A stretch of DNA of 64,000 nucleotides, from positions 195,802 to 259,801 of the forward strand of contig NZ_VJXQ01000002.1 of the NCBI RefSeq assembly GCF_007655485.1. Direction: 5' to 3'. The stretch comes from Halobellus captivus (GTDB lineage Archaea; Halobacteriota; Halobacteria; Halobacteriales; Haloferacaceae). The notes beneath the pieces are model-generated. The model searched no databases. It had not been told where the DNA came from and saw only the letters and a list, made by a program, of their open reading frames with translations. This document shows, piece after piece, positions 53,180 to 61,996 of this stretch. The position numbers and the translations under genes are program-made. Position 1 is the first letter of the stretch. Each line of letters begins with the position of its first letter.

Positions 53180-54064
53180 ATGTCGGCGCTCCGCGGTCCG
53201 CCCGAGGAGCGATCGATCGACGAGCTGCTGTCGTTCGGCGTCGTCAACCTGGATAAACCACCGGGCCCGTCCGCTCATCAGGTCTCGGCGTGGGCCCGGG
53301 ATCTGGCAGGCGTCGACCGCGCCGCTCACGCGGGGACGCTCGATCCAAAGGTGACGGGCTGTCTGCCGATCCTCCTCGGCGACGCGACGCGACTGGCGCA
53401 GGTCTTCCTGGAAGGCACGAAGGAGTACGTCGCGGTCCTCGAACTCCACGGACCGGCGCCAGCGGACCTCGACGCCGTCCTCGCGGAATTCACGGGAGAG
53501 ATCTATCAGAAGCCGCCGCGAAAGAGCGCCGTCGCGCGCCGCCTCCGGACGCGGACGATCCACGAACTCGACCTGCTGGAAGTCCGGGACAGGCAGGCGC
53601 TCGTCCGTATTCGCTGTGAGAGCGGCACCTACGTCCGAAAGCTCTGTCACGACCTCGGACTCGCCGCGGGCACCGGCGCGCATATGGGCCATCTCCGACG
53701 CACCGCCACCGACCCGTTCGACGACGCCGATCTGGTGTCGACCGCCGACCTGACCGACGCGCTCGCGTTCGCCCGCGAGGGCGACGAGCGCGATCTGTGC
53801 GACGTCGTCGCGCCCGCCGAACGGGCGTTGACTCACCTCCCACACCTCACGATCGCCTTCTCGGCGGCCGAACAGGTCGCGCAGGGTGCACCGGTGTACG
53901 CGCCCGGAATCGTCGACGTCGACGACGCGGTTCGGACGGCCGAGCGGGACGCGCTCGTCGCCTGCGTCACGCCCGACGACGCCGCGGTCTGTCTCGGCCG
54001 GTTGGTCGGCGATCCGTCGGCCGGCTCCGGCGAGGTCGTCGCGCTCGAACGCGTGTTGGTGTAG
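53180..54064 (+). CDS. cbf5: tRNA/rRNA pseudouridine synthase Cbf5 (H/ACA complex)
   Basis: The catalytic subunit of the archaeal H/ACA guide RNP, 294 residues. GVVNLDKPPGPSAHQVSAW, the catalytic Asp in AHAGTLDPKVTGCLPILLGDATR, YQKPPRKSAVARRLRTRTI and CESGTYVRKLCHDLG are TruB/Cbf5 motifs; the last 75 residues form a PUA RNA-binding domain. An alternative GTG start at 53174 adds two residues. Partners Nop10, Gar1 and L7Ae are not in this window. Confidence 0.94.
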   Translation: MSALRGPPEERSIDELLSFGVVNLDKPPGPSAHQVSAWARDLAGVDRAAHAGTLDPKVTGCLPILLGDATRLAQVFLEGTKEYVAVLELHGPAPADLDAVLAEFTGEIYQKPPRKSAVARRLRTRTIHELDLLEVRDRQALVRIRCESGTYVRKLCHDLGLAAGTGAHMGHLRRTATDPFDDADLVSTADLTDALAFAREGDERDLCDVVAPAERALTHLPHLTIAFSAAEQVAQGAPVYAPGIVDVDDAVRTAERDALVACVTPDDAAVCLGRLVGDPSAGSGEVVALERVLV

Positions 54065-54208
54065 CGCCAGGGGCGCGAGTTCGCGTGGCCTCGGACCCGT
54101 CTCCGGAAGCGGCGTGTGCGACCGTCTCTCCCGCGTGCGAGCGCGTCGCTCGCGCGAGCCGAAACGAAGGACTTAACGGTCACACTCGCATTCTCTCGAA
54201 TACACCCC

Positions 54209-54279
54209 GGGACCGTGGGGTAGTGGTATCCTCTGCCGATGGGGTCGGTAGGACCTGAGTTCGACTCTCAGCGGTCCCA
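54209..54279 (+). tRNA. tRNA-Pro (anticodon GGG)
   Basis: 71 nt. Acceptor gggaccg pairs with cggtccc, discriminator A; anticodon stem tgccg/cggta with loop atggggt gives GGG; short variable loop; T arm ctgag-ttcgact-ctcag. Confidence 0.94.
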
Positions 54280-54371
54280 TTGTATTTTCCGTAATACCGC
54301 TCGATACCGACAGATGTAGCTCTTCGTCCGGAGGGTAGTCAGCGCGATGTCGCTCGGCTTCGAGACCGAAC

Positions 54372-54509
54372 GTGACAGCGACCCGCCGAACGGGTGAATC
54401 CGTTTCAATACGTGCGGTGGCGGACGCGATAGCGACCGCGCTTGAGCGCGCCGGTGCCGGTGAACCCGTGAAAGTATGCGGTGACGAGGGATTCCTTTTC
54501 AATATGTGA
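54372..54509 (+). CDS. possible 45-residue protein or gene remnant
   Basis: GTG at 54372 opens TATRRTGESVSIRAVADAIA and ends DEGFLFNM before TGA. The composition (Ala, Glu, amphipathic helix, VKVCGDEG) looks coding, and the frame suggests the tail of a haloarchaeal signalling-output domain, but it is too short to be sure. It lies in the 285-bp gap between tRNA-Pro and the histidine kinase, where I see nothing else. Confidence 0.3.
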   Translation: MTATRRTGESVSIRAVADAIATALERAGAGEPVKVCGDEGFLFNM

Positions 54510-54564
54510 TTTTCTGAGTGAAAGGCGTTTTACGTGTGAACTCCCAAATTCTTCGGGGATTCCA

Positions 54565-56085
54565 ATGAGCGGGGAGAACGTAACGACCGAGGAGGCCAAA
54601 CGAAAACTCTACGACCGGATCCGGAGCGACACGTCGTTCGACGAAAAAGCGGAGGACGTGCTCGAGGTGGGCAGAGAATACCTGGACGTGGATAACAGCC
54701 ATCTCACCCGGATCGATCGGGAACTCGATCACTGGGAGGCCATCGTCAGTACAGATTCTCCCGACGGGCGGTTTCCCCCGGGCCTGGAAATCGACCTCGG
54801 TACGACGTACTGTCGTCGGACGATAAACGCCGACTCGGCCATCGCTCTCTACGATGCCCCCAACCAAGGCTGGGCCGACGACCCCGCGTTCGAGACCCAC
54901 GGGCTTCGCTGCTATCACGGAACGACGCTCGTCCTCGACGAAGAGCCCTATGGGACGGTCTGTTTCGTCTCCGAGGAGTCGCGCGAGGAACCGTTCAGCC
55001 CCGGTGAGACGTGGTTTATCGAACTCCTCACCCGGTTGCTCGAACGGGAACTCGAACGCAGACAACACCAGGCACAACTGACCAGACAGGCCAATCTCGC
55101 GATGGTTCTCAACCGCGTGCTTCGGCACAATCTACGGAACGACATCTCGGTCATCCGCGGGTTTACACAGGTTATGGCTGACAAACTGGAAGGCGACTCC
55201 GAGAGCGAGCCTGTCCTGCGGAAGATCGACCGACTCATCGCGCTGAGCGAAAAGGCTCGCGAGCTGGATCGAATCGTCGCGACCGATTTCCAGCCGGAAC
55301 CCATCGAGGTTGTCACGCTCGTCGAACGCGTCGCCGACGAGGTCACGCGAGAGTTCCCGGCAGCGACGATTTCGACCGAGCACGACGAGGAGATCACCGC
55401 GGACGTGTTGCCGAGCTTCGAACGAGCGCTCGAAGAACTCATCGAGAACGCGGGCAAGCACGCTGGCGACGACCCGACCGTTACCGTCGCCGTCGAACGC
55501 GTTCCGAACGCCATCGAAATCCGGGTTGCGGACGATGGTCCGGGATTAGCAGACCACGAAGCCGAAGTGTTCGAGACCGGAGAAGAGACGCCGCTGACCC
55601 ACGGAAGCGGACTCGGGCTGTGGCTGGCTCACTGGATCGTGACGAGCCACGACGGTTCTGTCGACGCCGCAGCCACCGAAGATGGGACCACGATAACGGT
55701 CACTATCCCGCAGAAACTGACGACAAACGCACAGGAGCGGTTAACGAAACTCACACGGGCGCGTGACCAGTATCAGGCCGCCTTCGAGGACGCCTGCGAC
55801 GCGATGCTTCTCGTCAACGACGAGGCCCGAATTATCGACGCGAACGCGGAGGCCGCCCGTCTCTTTGGTCCGGAGCGATCAGCGCTACTCGGTCGATCGG
55901 TCTCGGAGTTTCTCCCCGGGGAACTCGATTTCGAGACTATGTGGACCCAGTCGCATAAGCACGGCGCGGAGCGTGACACCGTGACAATCATCGACGCCGA
56001 CGGGGAGAGCCGTTCGGTCGAATACTCCGTGACGGCCGATATCGTCCCCGACCAGCATCTCCTCATCGGTCGAGAAGACCAGTAA
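54565..56085 (+). CDS. sensor histidine kinase with GAF, HisKA, HATPase and C-terminal PAS
   Basis: 506 residues, no membrane helix, so a cytoplasmic sensor. Residues 25-165 form a GAF domain (LEVGREYLDVDNSHLTRID, YGTVCFVSEESREEPFSPGE); the phosphoacceptor is His188 in VLNRVLRHNLRNDIS; the HATPase has the N box ENAGKH near 294 and VADDGPGLADHEAEVFE plus HGSGLGLWLAHWIV. A PAS domain follows at about 402-500 (AAFEDACDAMLLVNDEARIIDANAEAARLFG). A PAS after the ATPase is unusual and suggests added output or input. ATG 54565 is chosen because TATA-like gttttacg lies at about 54529. No response regulator adjoins. Confidence 0.85.
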   Translation: MSGENVTTEEAKRKLYDRIRSDTSFDEKAEDVLEVGREYLDVDNSHLTRIDRELDHWEAIVSTDSPDGRFPPGLEIDLGTTYCRRTINADSAIALYDAPNQGWADDPAFETHGLRCYHGTTLVLDEEPYGTVCFVSEESREEPFSPGETWFIELLTRLLERELERRQHQAQLTRQANLAMVLNRVLRHNLRNDISVIRGFTQVMADKLEGDSESEPVLRKIDRLIALSEKARELDRIVATDFQPEPIEVVTLVERVADEVTREFPAATISTEHDEEITADVLPSFERALEELIENAGKHAGDDPTVTVAVERVPNAIEIRVADDGPGLADHEAEVFETGEETPLTHGSGLGLWLAHWIVTSHDGSVDAAATEDGTTITVTIPQKLTTNAQERLTKLTRARDQYQAAFEDACDAMLLVNDEARIIDANAEAARLFGPERSALLGRSVSEFLPGELDFETMWTQSHKHGAERDTVTIIDADGESRSVEYSVTADIVPDQHLLIGREDQ

Positions 56086-56247
56086 TAGTAGTAGTAAGCG
56101 CTGACCGCCGAGCATCTCCCGATCACGCAACGTCCCCAGATCGTCGAGCACCTCGCGGTCTCGCAGCATCTCCCGATCCCGTGAACCAATCGCTCAGCGT
56201 AGCCGTTGCCGCCGGGCTTATATCGGGCGCGCGTGTCCATCTCATCA

Positions 56248-56883
56248 ATGAGCAGTAGGGGGAACTCGGGTGCGTCCACGCTCATCGAGGTGGAGGACGC
56301 GCTCGAACGGCTGTTCCGTGACGGACGAACGAACGCGGTTCTCGCGTGGCTGCTTGTGGGCATCCTCGTGACAGTGTTCGTCGAGAGCGTTCTCGACGTC
56401 GACTATCAGTGGATCCTGTTCGTCGGGTTCGTGGGTTTCGTCGTCCTGTTACCGCCGCTCTCCCACCGCGAGTGGCGGATGATGCTGCCCTGGGAGCTCC
56501 TGGTGTTGGCGCTGCTGCCGATTCTCGTTCGCGGACTCGTCGGCGGAACCGTCGGGACGTTCGCGACGTACGTCGCCATCGCGGCGCTCGCGCTGTTGAT
56601 CATCGTCGAACTCCACATGTTCACGTCCCTGAAAGTCACCAACTGGTTCGCCGTCGTGCTCGTCGTCCTGACGACGATGGCGACGGTCGCCGCGTGGACC
56701 ATCTTCCGGTGGAATGCCGATCGATACCTCGGGACCTCGTTTCTCGTCGATAACGAGGCGCTGATGATGGAGTGGCTGTACGTCACACTCGCCGGACTCG
56801 TCGCGGGCATCCTGTTCGACGGCTACTTCAGACGGCGCGACCGGCAACTGTGGCGCGTGATCCGCCGGACGGTGAGACGATGA
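56248..56883 (+). CDS. integral membrane protein, first of a pair
   Basis: 211 residues with a soluble N-terminus (IEVEDALERLFRDGRTNAV) and six or seven hydrophobic helices; the basic end YFRRRDRQLWRVIRRTVRR is cytoplasmic by the positive-inside rule. ATG 56248 is 27 nt after the TATA-like cttatatc. Its stop overlaps the next gene's ATG (ATGA), so the two membrane proteins are translated together. No family of known function is recognised. Confidence 0.75.
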   Translation: MSSRGNSGASTLIEVEDALERLFRDGRTNAVLAWLLVGILVTVFVESVLDVDYQWILFVGFVGFVVLLPPLSHREWRMMLPWELLVLALLPILVRGLVGGTVGTFATYVAIAALALLIIVELHMFTSLKVTNWFAVVLVVLTTMATVAAWTIFRWNADRYLGTSFLVDNEALMMEWLYVTLAGLVAGILFDGYFRRRDRQLWRVIRRTVRR

Positions 56884-57527
56884 GGCTGTTACCTCGCCCC
56901 TCGATACGGAACCAACGGCGGCTCACGCGCGGGATGCAACTCGCCCTAGTCGGGCTCGTCGTCTACGGTCTCGTCGCGCGGCAGCCGAAGGCGATCACCA
57001 ACGGCGGGATCGCACTCGCGATCACGTTTCTGCCCGCCGTCTTCGAGCGGAACTACAACTTCCCGCTGGATCCGTGGCTCGGGCTCTGGATCACGAGCGC
57101 GGTGTTCCTCCACACGCTCGGATCGGCCGGTCTGTACGGTCAGATCGGCTGGTGGGACCACCTGACGCACGCGATGTCGGCCTCACTCATCGCGGCGGTC
57201 GGCTACACCACTGCCCGCGCGATCGAGCTGCACAGCGACGAGATCACCATCCCGACCCGGTTTTTCTTCGTGTACATCTTCGTGGTCGTCCTCTCCTTTG
57301 GAGTTATCTGGGAACTGTTCGAGTTCGCGCTCGACATCACCGCGAACGCGACGGGGCTGACGATGCCGCTGGCCCAACACGGCCTCGACGACACGGTTCG
57401 GGACGCGATGTTCAACTCGGTCGGCGCGCTCCTCGTCGCGATCTTCGGGCAAGTTCACCTGACGAACGTCGCCGAGTCAGTCCGCGAGCGGTTTTTCGGG
57501 GAGTCGTCGCGAAACGATCCGCTTTGA
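56880..57527 (+). CDS. integral membrane protein, DUF2238-like
   Basis: 215 residues with about six hydrophobic helices. LPAVFERNYNFPLDPWLGLWITSAVFLHTLGSAGLYGQIGWWDHLTHAMSASLIAAVGY has the Asp and His residues in helices that are typical of DUF2238/YjdF proteins, and FGVIWELFEFALD follows. Function unknown. The ATG overlaps the partner's stop; the pair is an operon. Confidence 0.78.
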   Translation: MRLLPRPSIRNQRRLTRGMQLALVGLVVYGLVARQPKAITNGGIALAITFLPAVFERNYNFPLDPWLGLWITSAVFLHTLGSAGLYGQIGWWDHLTHAMSASLIAAVGYTTARAIELHSDEITIPTRFFFVYIFVVVLSFGVIWELFEFALDITANATGLTMPLAQHGLDDTVRDAMFNSVGALLVAIFGQVHLTNVAESVRERFFGESSRNDPL

Positions 57528-57739
57528 CGTGTGGGGCCCGCGACGCCACCTGCCGCTCGATTCGTCACTCGAGTGGTTGACGCGCCACGTGGGCAGTCAG
57601 AGCCTTCTTTGGGCAGTCAGCGCATCACTTGCTCGTGCGGTACGTCACTTCACGTCCGGTTGCCACACTCTGGCGCTTCGACTCGCTTTCGCGGTAGGTG
57701 AACGACAGTATAATACCGGATCGGGGTCGCTGTAGCCAT

Positions 57740-59125
57740 ATGGAGCGATTCGACGTAGCAATCGTCGGCGGCGGCCCCGCGGGGTCGTCAGCCGGACACG
57801 CCGCCGCGTCGGCCGGAGCGTCGGCGGTCGTCCTCGAAAAGGGAGTCCCGCGGGCGGATCGCCCGGACCGACTGGGACCGGATTCGACCGACGCAGCGGG
57901 TATCCTCGACTACTGGGTGGACATTATGGGGATCCATCCCGACGAGATGCCCGACGGTGTCGTGCTCGGCGAGTTGGACAAGGCGGAGTTCATCGGCCCG
58001 ACGGAGTCGCTGACGCTCCGCTCGACGGGTATCGAATCCTCGTACGACGAGTTCGGCTTCTGTATGCAACGGGCCAGATTCGACGACTTCCTGCGCGACC
58101 GAGCGGAGGACGCGGGCGCGACGTACCGCGTCGGTAGGTCGGTCCGGAACGTCGAGTCGGATTTGGATGCGACCGACGAACCGCGGCACAGACTCGAACT
58201 CGCCGACGGTGACGCCATCGGCGCGGACGTCCTCATTCTCGCGGACGGCCCGCAGCGGCAGGTGACGACCGGCGTGCTCGACGAATATCTTCCCTTCGAC
58301 GTCACAGACCGATTGTCGACGCGGGAGACGAACCACATCGCCTATCAGGAGCACCGCCGCCTCCCCGAGGAGGTGTTCGAGGAAGTCGCGGGCGCGATCA
58401 AGTTCTGGTGGGGGCACATGCCCGGACACACCGCCTACCCGTGGATCTTCCCGAACGACGACAACGTGGCCCGGATCGGACTGACGATGCCGATCGGGAT
58501 GGACATCGACGACGTCGCGAACAGGGACGACTACCCGCTGTTGCGTCCCGACGACGAGCGGATCCCGAACGGGAAAACGTACGTCCGACGCCTCCTCGAA
58601 ATGGAGTACGGCGACGAGTACGACATCGAAGAGGACTTCCCGCTCATCGAGGACCGGGGGAAATCGAAGGGGACCGAAACGTACGCCATCTCCTCGACGC
58701 GGCCGATCGACTCCCCGACCGAGGCGGGAATCGCCGTCGTCGGCGGCGCGATGGGCGCGACCTCGGCCTTCCACGAGGGCGGCGACCACACCGCCGTCCG
58801 CACGGGTGCAATCGCGGGCGAGCTGGCCGCCGCCGGTGACCTCTCGCCGTACAACGACCGCTGGAAGGACGCCATCGGCGACGAGGTGCTCCGAAACGTC
58901 GCGATGGCGGACGTCGTCCACGACTACGCGCCCGACGACTGGGATTGGGCGTTTTCGACCGCGCAGAAACTCTTAGACGACACCGACGGATACGGGCTGT
59001 TCGACACGAGCAACATCCGGGCGGGCTTCGGTGCCGCTCGGCTCGTCACGACCTACAAGCGCACGAAGTTCCGGTTCAGAAACGGCAAGTACGTGCAGTT
59101 ATCGGAGTCCGACTACACGCTGTAG
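57740..59125 (+). CDS. geranylgeranyl reductase-family flavoprotein
   Basis: 461 residues. N-terminal FAD fold DVAIVGGGPAGSSAGHAAASAGASAVVLEKG, GVVLGELDKAEFIG in the substrate region, VLILADGPQR, and a C-terminal GIAVVGGAMGATSAFHEGGDHTAVRTGAIAGE segment. This is the digeranylgeranylglycerophospholipid reductase/electron-transfer flavoprotein dehydrogenase-like group; one role is saturation of archaeal lipid tails, but several paralogues exist in haloarchaea, so substrate is not certain. TATA-like gtataata at about 57709 and ATG 57740 indicate a leaderless transcript. Confidence 0.86.
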   Translation: MERFDVAIVGGGPAGSSAGHAAASAGASAVVLEKGVPRADRPDRLGPDSTDAAGILDYWVDIMGIHPDEMPDGVVLGELDKAEFIGPTESLTLRSTGIESSYDEFGFCMQRARFDDFLRDRAEDAGATYRVGRSVRNVESDLDATDEPRHRLELADGDAIGADVLILADGPQRQVTTGVLDEYLPFDVTDRLSTRETNHIAYQEHRRLPEEVFEEVAGAIKFWWGHMPGHTAYPWIFPNDDNVARIGLTMPIGMDIDDVANRDDYPLLRPDDERIPNGKTYVRRLLEMEYGDEYDIEEDFPLIEDRGKSKGTETYAISSTRPIDSPTEAGIAVVGGAMGATSAFHEGGDHTAVRTGAIAGELAAAGDLSPYNDRWKDAIGDEVLRNVAMADVVHDYAPDDWDWAFSTAQKLLDDTDGYGLFDTSNIRAGFGAARLVTTYKRTKFRFRNGKYVQLSESDYTL

Positions 59126-59502
59126 CTTCTCGACGCGGGAGTCGCAACGGCCTTGGGTGTCGGATCCGTTGGATCGAATGCGCACCCTTAGTCCCCGCCC
59201 AGAGTTCTCCCGCTACGGGAGCGATGACCTGGCGGCGAACCCGGGTGTGCGACATCAGTGGACCGTCCGCGCCCGAAAGACGGACCGCCCGACACGAGGG
59301 TTTCCCGGCCGACGCGGCACGCAGCCTCGGGATGAGGCCGGTCGTTAGTGTCTTGGGCGCACATTCAACATAACCGTAGATGCGTCTCTAGTTCCTCGAC
59401 GACTGCGCCAACGAACTCCGTCGTCACGCGACTCTACCACGCCCCCAGCCCTTCGATCCGTGGCGAGTGCACCGCCCACGGAGAGACAATCGTCCGGCCG
59501 GG
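59126..59502. other. 377-bp gap with weak 12-bp terminal inverted repeats
   Basis: Between the convergent flavoprotein and MFS genes. gaatgcgcaccc at 59176-59187 and gggcgcacattc at 59355-59366 are inverted with two mismatches and enclose about 167 bp. No flanking target duplication is visible. A short minus-strand frame near 59345-59430 is less GC-rich than the surroundings. It could be a decayed mobile element; I see no SRP or RNase P RNA signature. Confidence 0.25.
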
Positions 59503-60792
59503 CTAGTCCTGTGAGATCGTTCGCTGCAGTTGCTCCGGCGCGGTTGCGGGTGGCTCGTGCGTCCCGAAGTCGGGATGGGTCTCTTCCATCCAGACGTACA
59601 CGACCGCCCCGGAGACGAACATCAGGAACGCGGTCAGATAGAAGGCGGCTTCGGCGTTGACGAACTCCATAGAGAGCCCGATCAGGATCGCGCCGACAGC
59701 GTAGCCCGAGTCGCGCCACATCCGGTAGACCCCCATCCCGGCCGACCGCCAGGTCGGATGGGCCGCATCGCTCGGAACAGTCATCAGATTCGGATACAAC
59801 AACGCCATCCCGAGCCCGGAGACGGCGGCCAGAACAGCCCACATAAGGTATCCCTCAACGAGTACCATCCCGAGCACGCCAGCGCCAGCCAAGAACATCC
59901 CGGCGATAACCGGTGGACGTCGGCCGATCCGGTCTGCGAGACCACCAGTTCCGATCTGAAGGAAGTACATCGCACTGTGGACGCCGACCACGGCGCCGAC
60001 TGCGGCGATATCGAGCCCCTGGCTTAGCAAGTAGAGCGGAACGGCGATCCAGAACAGCGTGTCGACGAAGTTCTCGATGTGGCCAGCCTGCGCGGCCGCA
60101 AACAGCGTCCGGTCACCGTAGGTTGCCCGCTTCAGCACCTCATTGAACGGGAGGTTCGCGTCGTGATCGTCGTCGTCACCCTCGGCCTGCGCGTACTGGA
60201 CGGTCTCCTTGATCAGGAAGATCGAGATGAGGAACGCCAGCACGGCGACGACGGCGAGGAAGTAGAACGGCTCCGGCCGGAGGCTCCACCGGCTGGCGAT
60301 GACACCCGTGATCCAGGCACCGACAGCCACACCGGTGTATCCGAACGATTCGTCGATACCGACCGCGAGTCCGCGCTGATCAGGGCCTGCAAGGTCTATC
60401 TTGGCGTTAATCGCCATACTCCACGTCAACGCTTGGTTGATACCCAGCAGGATGTTCCCCACAGTGATCCAGCCCCAGCTTGGGGCGAAGATGAGGATGA
60501 CCGGTAGAGGGAGCGCCGTAACCCATCCGGCGATGAGCACGGGCTTGCGGCCGTACTCCTCGCCCCATTTCCCCGCGTAGAGGTTGAGAATCGACTTCAC
60601 AATTCCGAAGGAGACGACGAACGACCCGATCACGAGGAACGACTCGACACCGAGGACGTCCTCTCCCAGAGCGGGGACGACGGTGCGTTCGGACCCGATA
60701 GTCAGTCCGGTCGCGAACACGAGCAGGACGTGCAGCGAGAACTGCCCGAGGTGTTCGCGAATTCCCTGTTTGAGTGCAGTTGCCGTACTCAT
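59503..60792 (-). CDS. major facilitator superfamily transporter in the sulfur module
   Basis: 429 residues, 12 hydrophobic helices with a central charged loop around 205-220. Motif A-like sequences KWGEEYGRKPVLIAGW and GGLADRIGRRPPVIAGMF are kept in both halves. No selectivity motif reveals the substrate; lying 3 bp downstream of a persulfide dioxygenase gene it may export sulfite or thiosulfate, which is inference. Starts MSTATALKQGIRE. Confidence 0.87.
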   Translation of the reverse strand: MSTATALKQGIREHLGQFSLHVLLVFATGLTIGSERTVVPALGEDVLGVESFLVIGSFVVSFGIVKSILNLYAGKWGEEYGRKPVLIAGWVTALPLPVILIFAPSWGWITVGNILLGINQALTWSMAINAKIDLAGPDQRGLAVGIDESFGYTGVAVGAWITGVIASRWSLRPEPFYFLAVVAVLAFLISIFLIKETVQYAQAEGDDDDHDANLPFNEVLKRATYGDRTLFAAAQAGHIENFVDTLFWIAVPLYLLSQGLDIAAVGAVVGVHSAMYFLQIGTGGLADRIGRRPPVIAGMFLAGAGVLGMVLVEGYLMWAVLAAVSGLGMALLYPNLMTVPSDAAHPTWRSAGMGVYRMWRDSGYAVGAILIGLSMEFVNAEAAFYLTAFLMFVSGAVVYVWMEETHPDFGTHEPPATAPEQLQRTISQD

Positions 60793-60795
60793 AAC

Positions 60796-61908
60796 TCACT
60801 CGGCTGCGCAGTTGTTGGGTCCCAGTTCCAATTCGGCCAGTTCGTCGGCCGGGACCGATTCCTGTCCCACGTTCGTTCGCTTGACGCGCTCGAAGTTCGG
60901 CGGATGATCCGGGATGTCGGAAGCGAGTTCCCGGACGAACGCCTCGCGGTCTCGGCCGAGGTCCTCGTTCCGTTCCTCGACTTCAGCGAGGGTCGCGGTC
61001 ACCGGCGGCTCAGGCGAGCCGGGATCGTGCGCTGGAAGCACAACCGCGTCGTCCGACCTCTCCAGCAACCGCTGGAGACTCGCGTGGAGGATCCCAGCGT
61101 TGTGCTCGACGTCGGAATCTTCGATACCCGCTTCGACACCGAGTTCGACGCGGCCCACGCTCTCGTGGAAGAGCGTGTCTCCCGTGATCAACGCCGCACC
61201 GGCGACGTCGAACGAGACGCTCCCCTCGCTGTGTCCGGGCGTGTGGATGACCTCGACGCCGACCTGGCCAACAGTGAGCACTTGCCCGTCTTCGAGCGGT
61301 GTCGCATCGATAGCGAGCGCGTCCTTCGGATGAAGGTAATAGGGAACGCCGCGTCGCTCCGCGAGTTCCGAAGCGCCCGAGACGTGGTCGGCGTGCGCGT
61401 GCGTGTCGAAAACGCCGACGAGTTCGGCGTCGTACGCATCCAGAATCGCCTCGTACTCGTCGAGATAGTGCGACGGATCGAAGACGGCGGCTTCACCGTC
61501 CGAGACGAGGACGTGCGAGAGACAGCCCTTCCCCGGACGCGCGACCTGAACGAGCGTGCCGTCGAGGTCAGCTGGCACTTCTGCGTGCCGGTGCACGCGG
61601 CTCCAGCCGTTCATCCCGTCGGTGAGCGTCACCGCGTCGTATCCCAGATCTCTGAGGACGTCCGTCGCGGTCTGTGAGACGACACCTGCGGCACAGACGG
61701 TGACGATTTGCTCGGTAGGGGGGAGCTTCGAGAGGGCTTCTTTGGCCTGTTCGGGGCCTTCAATTAACTCGTCGTAGACATCGACATTGTGGCTGCCCGG
61801 AATCTGCCATTCCTCGAAGTCTTCTTCGTGCCGAATGTCGAGGACGAGTGGGCCTCCGTCTCCATCTCGTAACTGTTCGCTGAGTTCTTCCGGCGGTATC
61901 TCCTGCAT
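60796..61908 (-). CDS. rhodanese-persulfide dioxygenase, copy 2
   Basis: 370 residues with the same plan as the 28058 gene: rhodanese domain with Cys72 (VTVCAAGVVSQ) and ETHE1-like domain with His170-His172-Asp174-His175 (DTHAHADHVSGASEL), and the common C-terminus LELGPNNCAAE. The two share layout but differ at many positions, so they are paralogues rather than a recent duplicate. In an operon with the MFS gene and divergent from an HTH-10 regulator. TATA-like gaataaatt at about 61930 on the minus strand. Confidence 0.88.
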   Translation of the reverse strand: MQEIPPEELSEQLRDGDGGPLVLDIRHEEDFEEWQIPGSHNVDVYDELIEGPEQAKEALSKLPPTEQIVTVCAAGVVSQTATDVLRDLGYDAVTLTDGMNGWSRVHRHAEVPADLDGTLVQVARPGKGCLSHVLVSDGEAAVFDPSHYLDEYEAILDAYDAELVGVFDTHAHADHVSGASELAERRGVPYYLHPKDALAIDATPLEDGQVLTVGQVGVEVIHTPGHSEGSVSFDVAGAALITGDTLFHESVGRVELGVEAGIEDSDVEHNAGILHASLQRLLERSDDAVVLPAHDPGSPEPPVTATLAEVEERNEDLGRDREAFVRELASDIPDHPPNFERVKRTNVGQESVPADELAELELGPNNCAAE

Positions 61909-61947
61909 CGGTATTCCTGAATATGGAATTTATTCGCATATAGGTGC

Positions 61948-61965
61948 TGCCGGACATGACCGGCA
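61948..61965. promoter_or_regulatory. inverted repeat between the divergent sulfur-module promoters
   Basis: TGCCGG-N6-CCGGCA, perfect 6-bp arms, between the minus-strand TATA at about 61930 and the plus-strand TATA-like ttaatctt at about 61970. It is placed to control both the dioxygenase operon and the regulator. Confidence 0.5.
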
Positions 61966-61996
61966 CTGTTAATCTTATCCAGAGCAAAATCGTAGT

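Noticed and set aside
59126..59502. Candidate SRP or RNase P RNA gene
   Set aside because: I do not find the conserved SRP helix 8 loop or RNase P core sequences; only weak end pairing.
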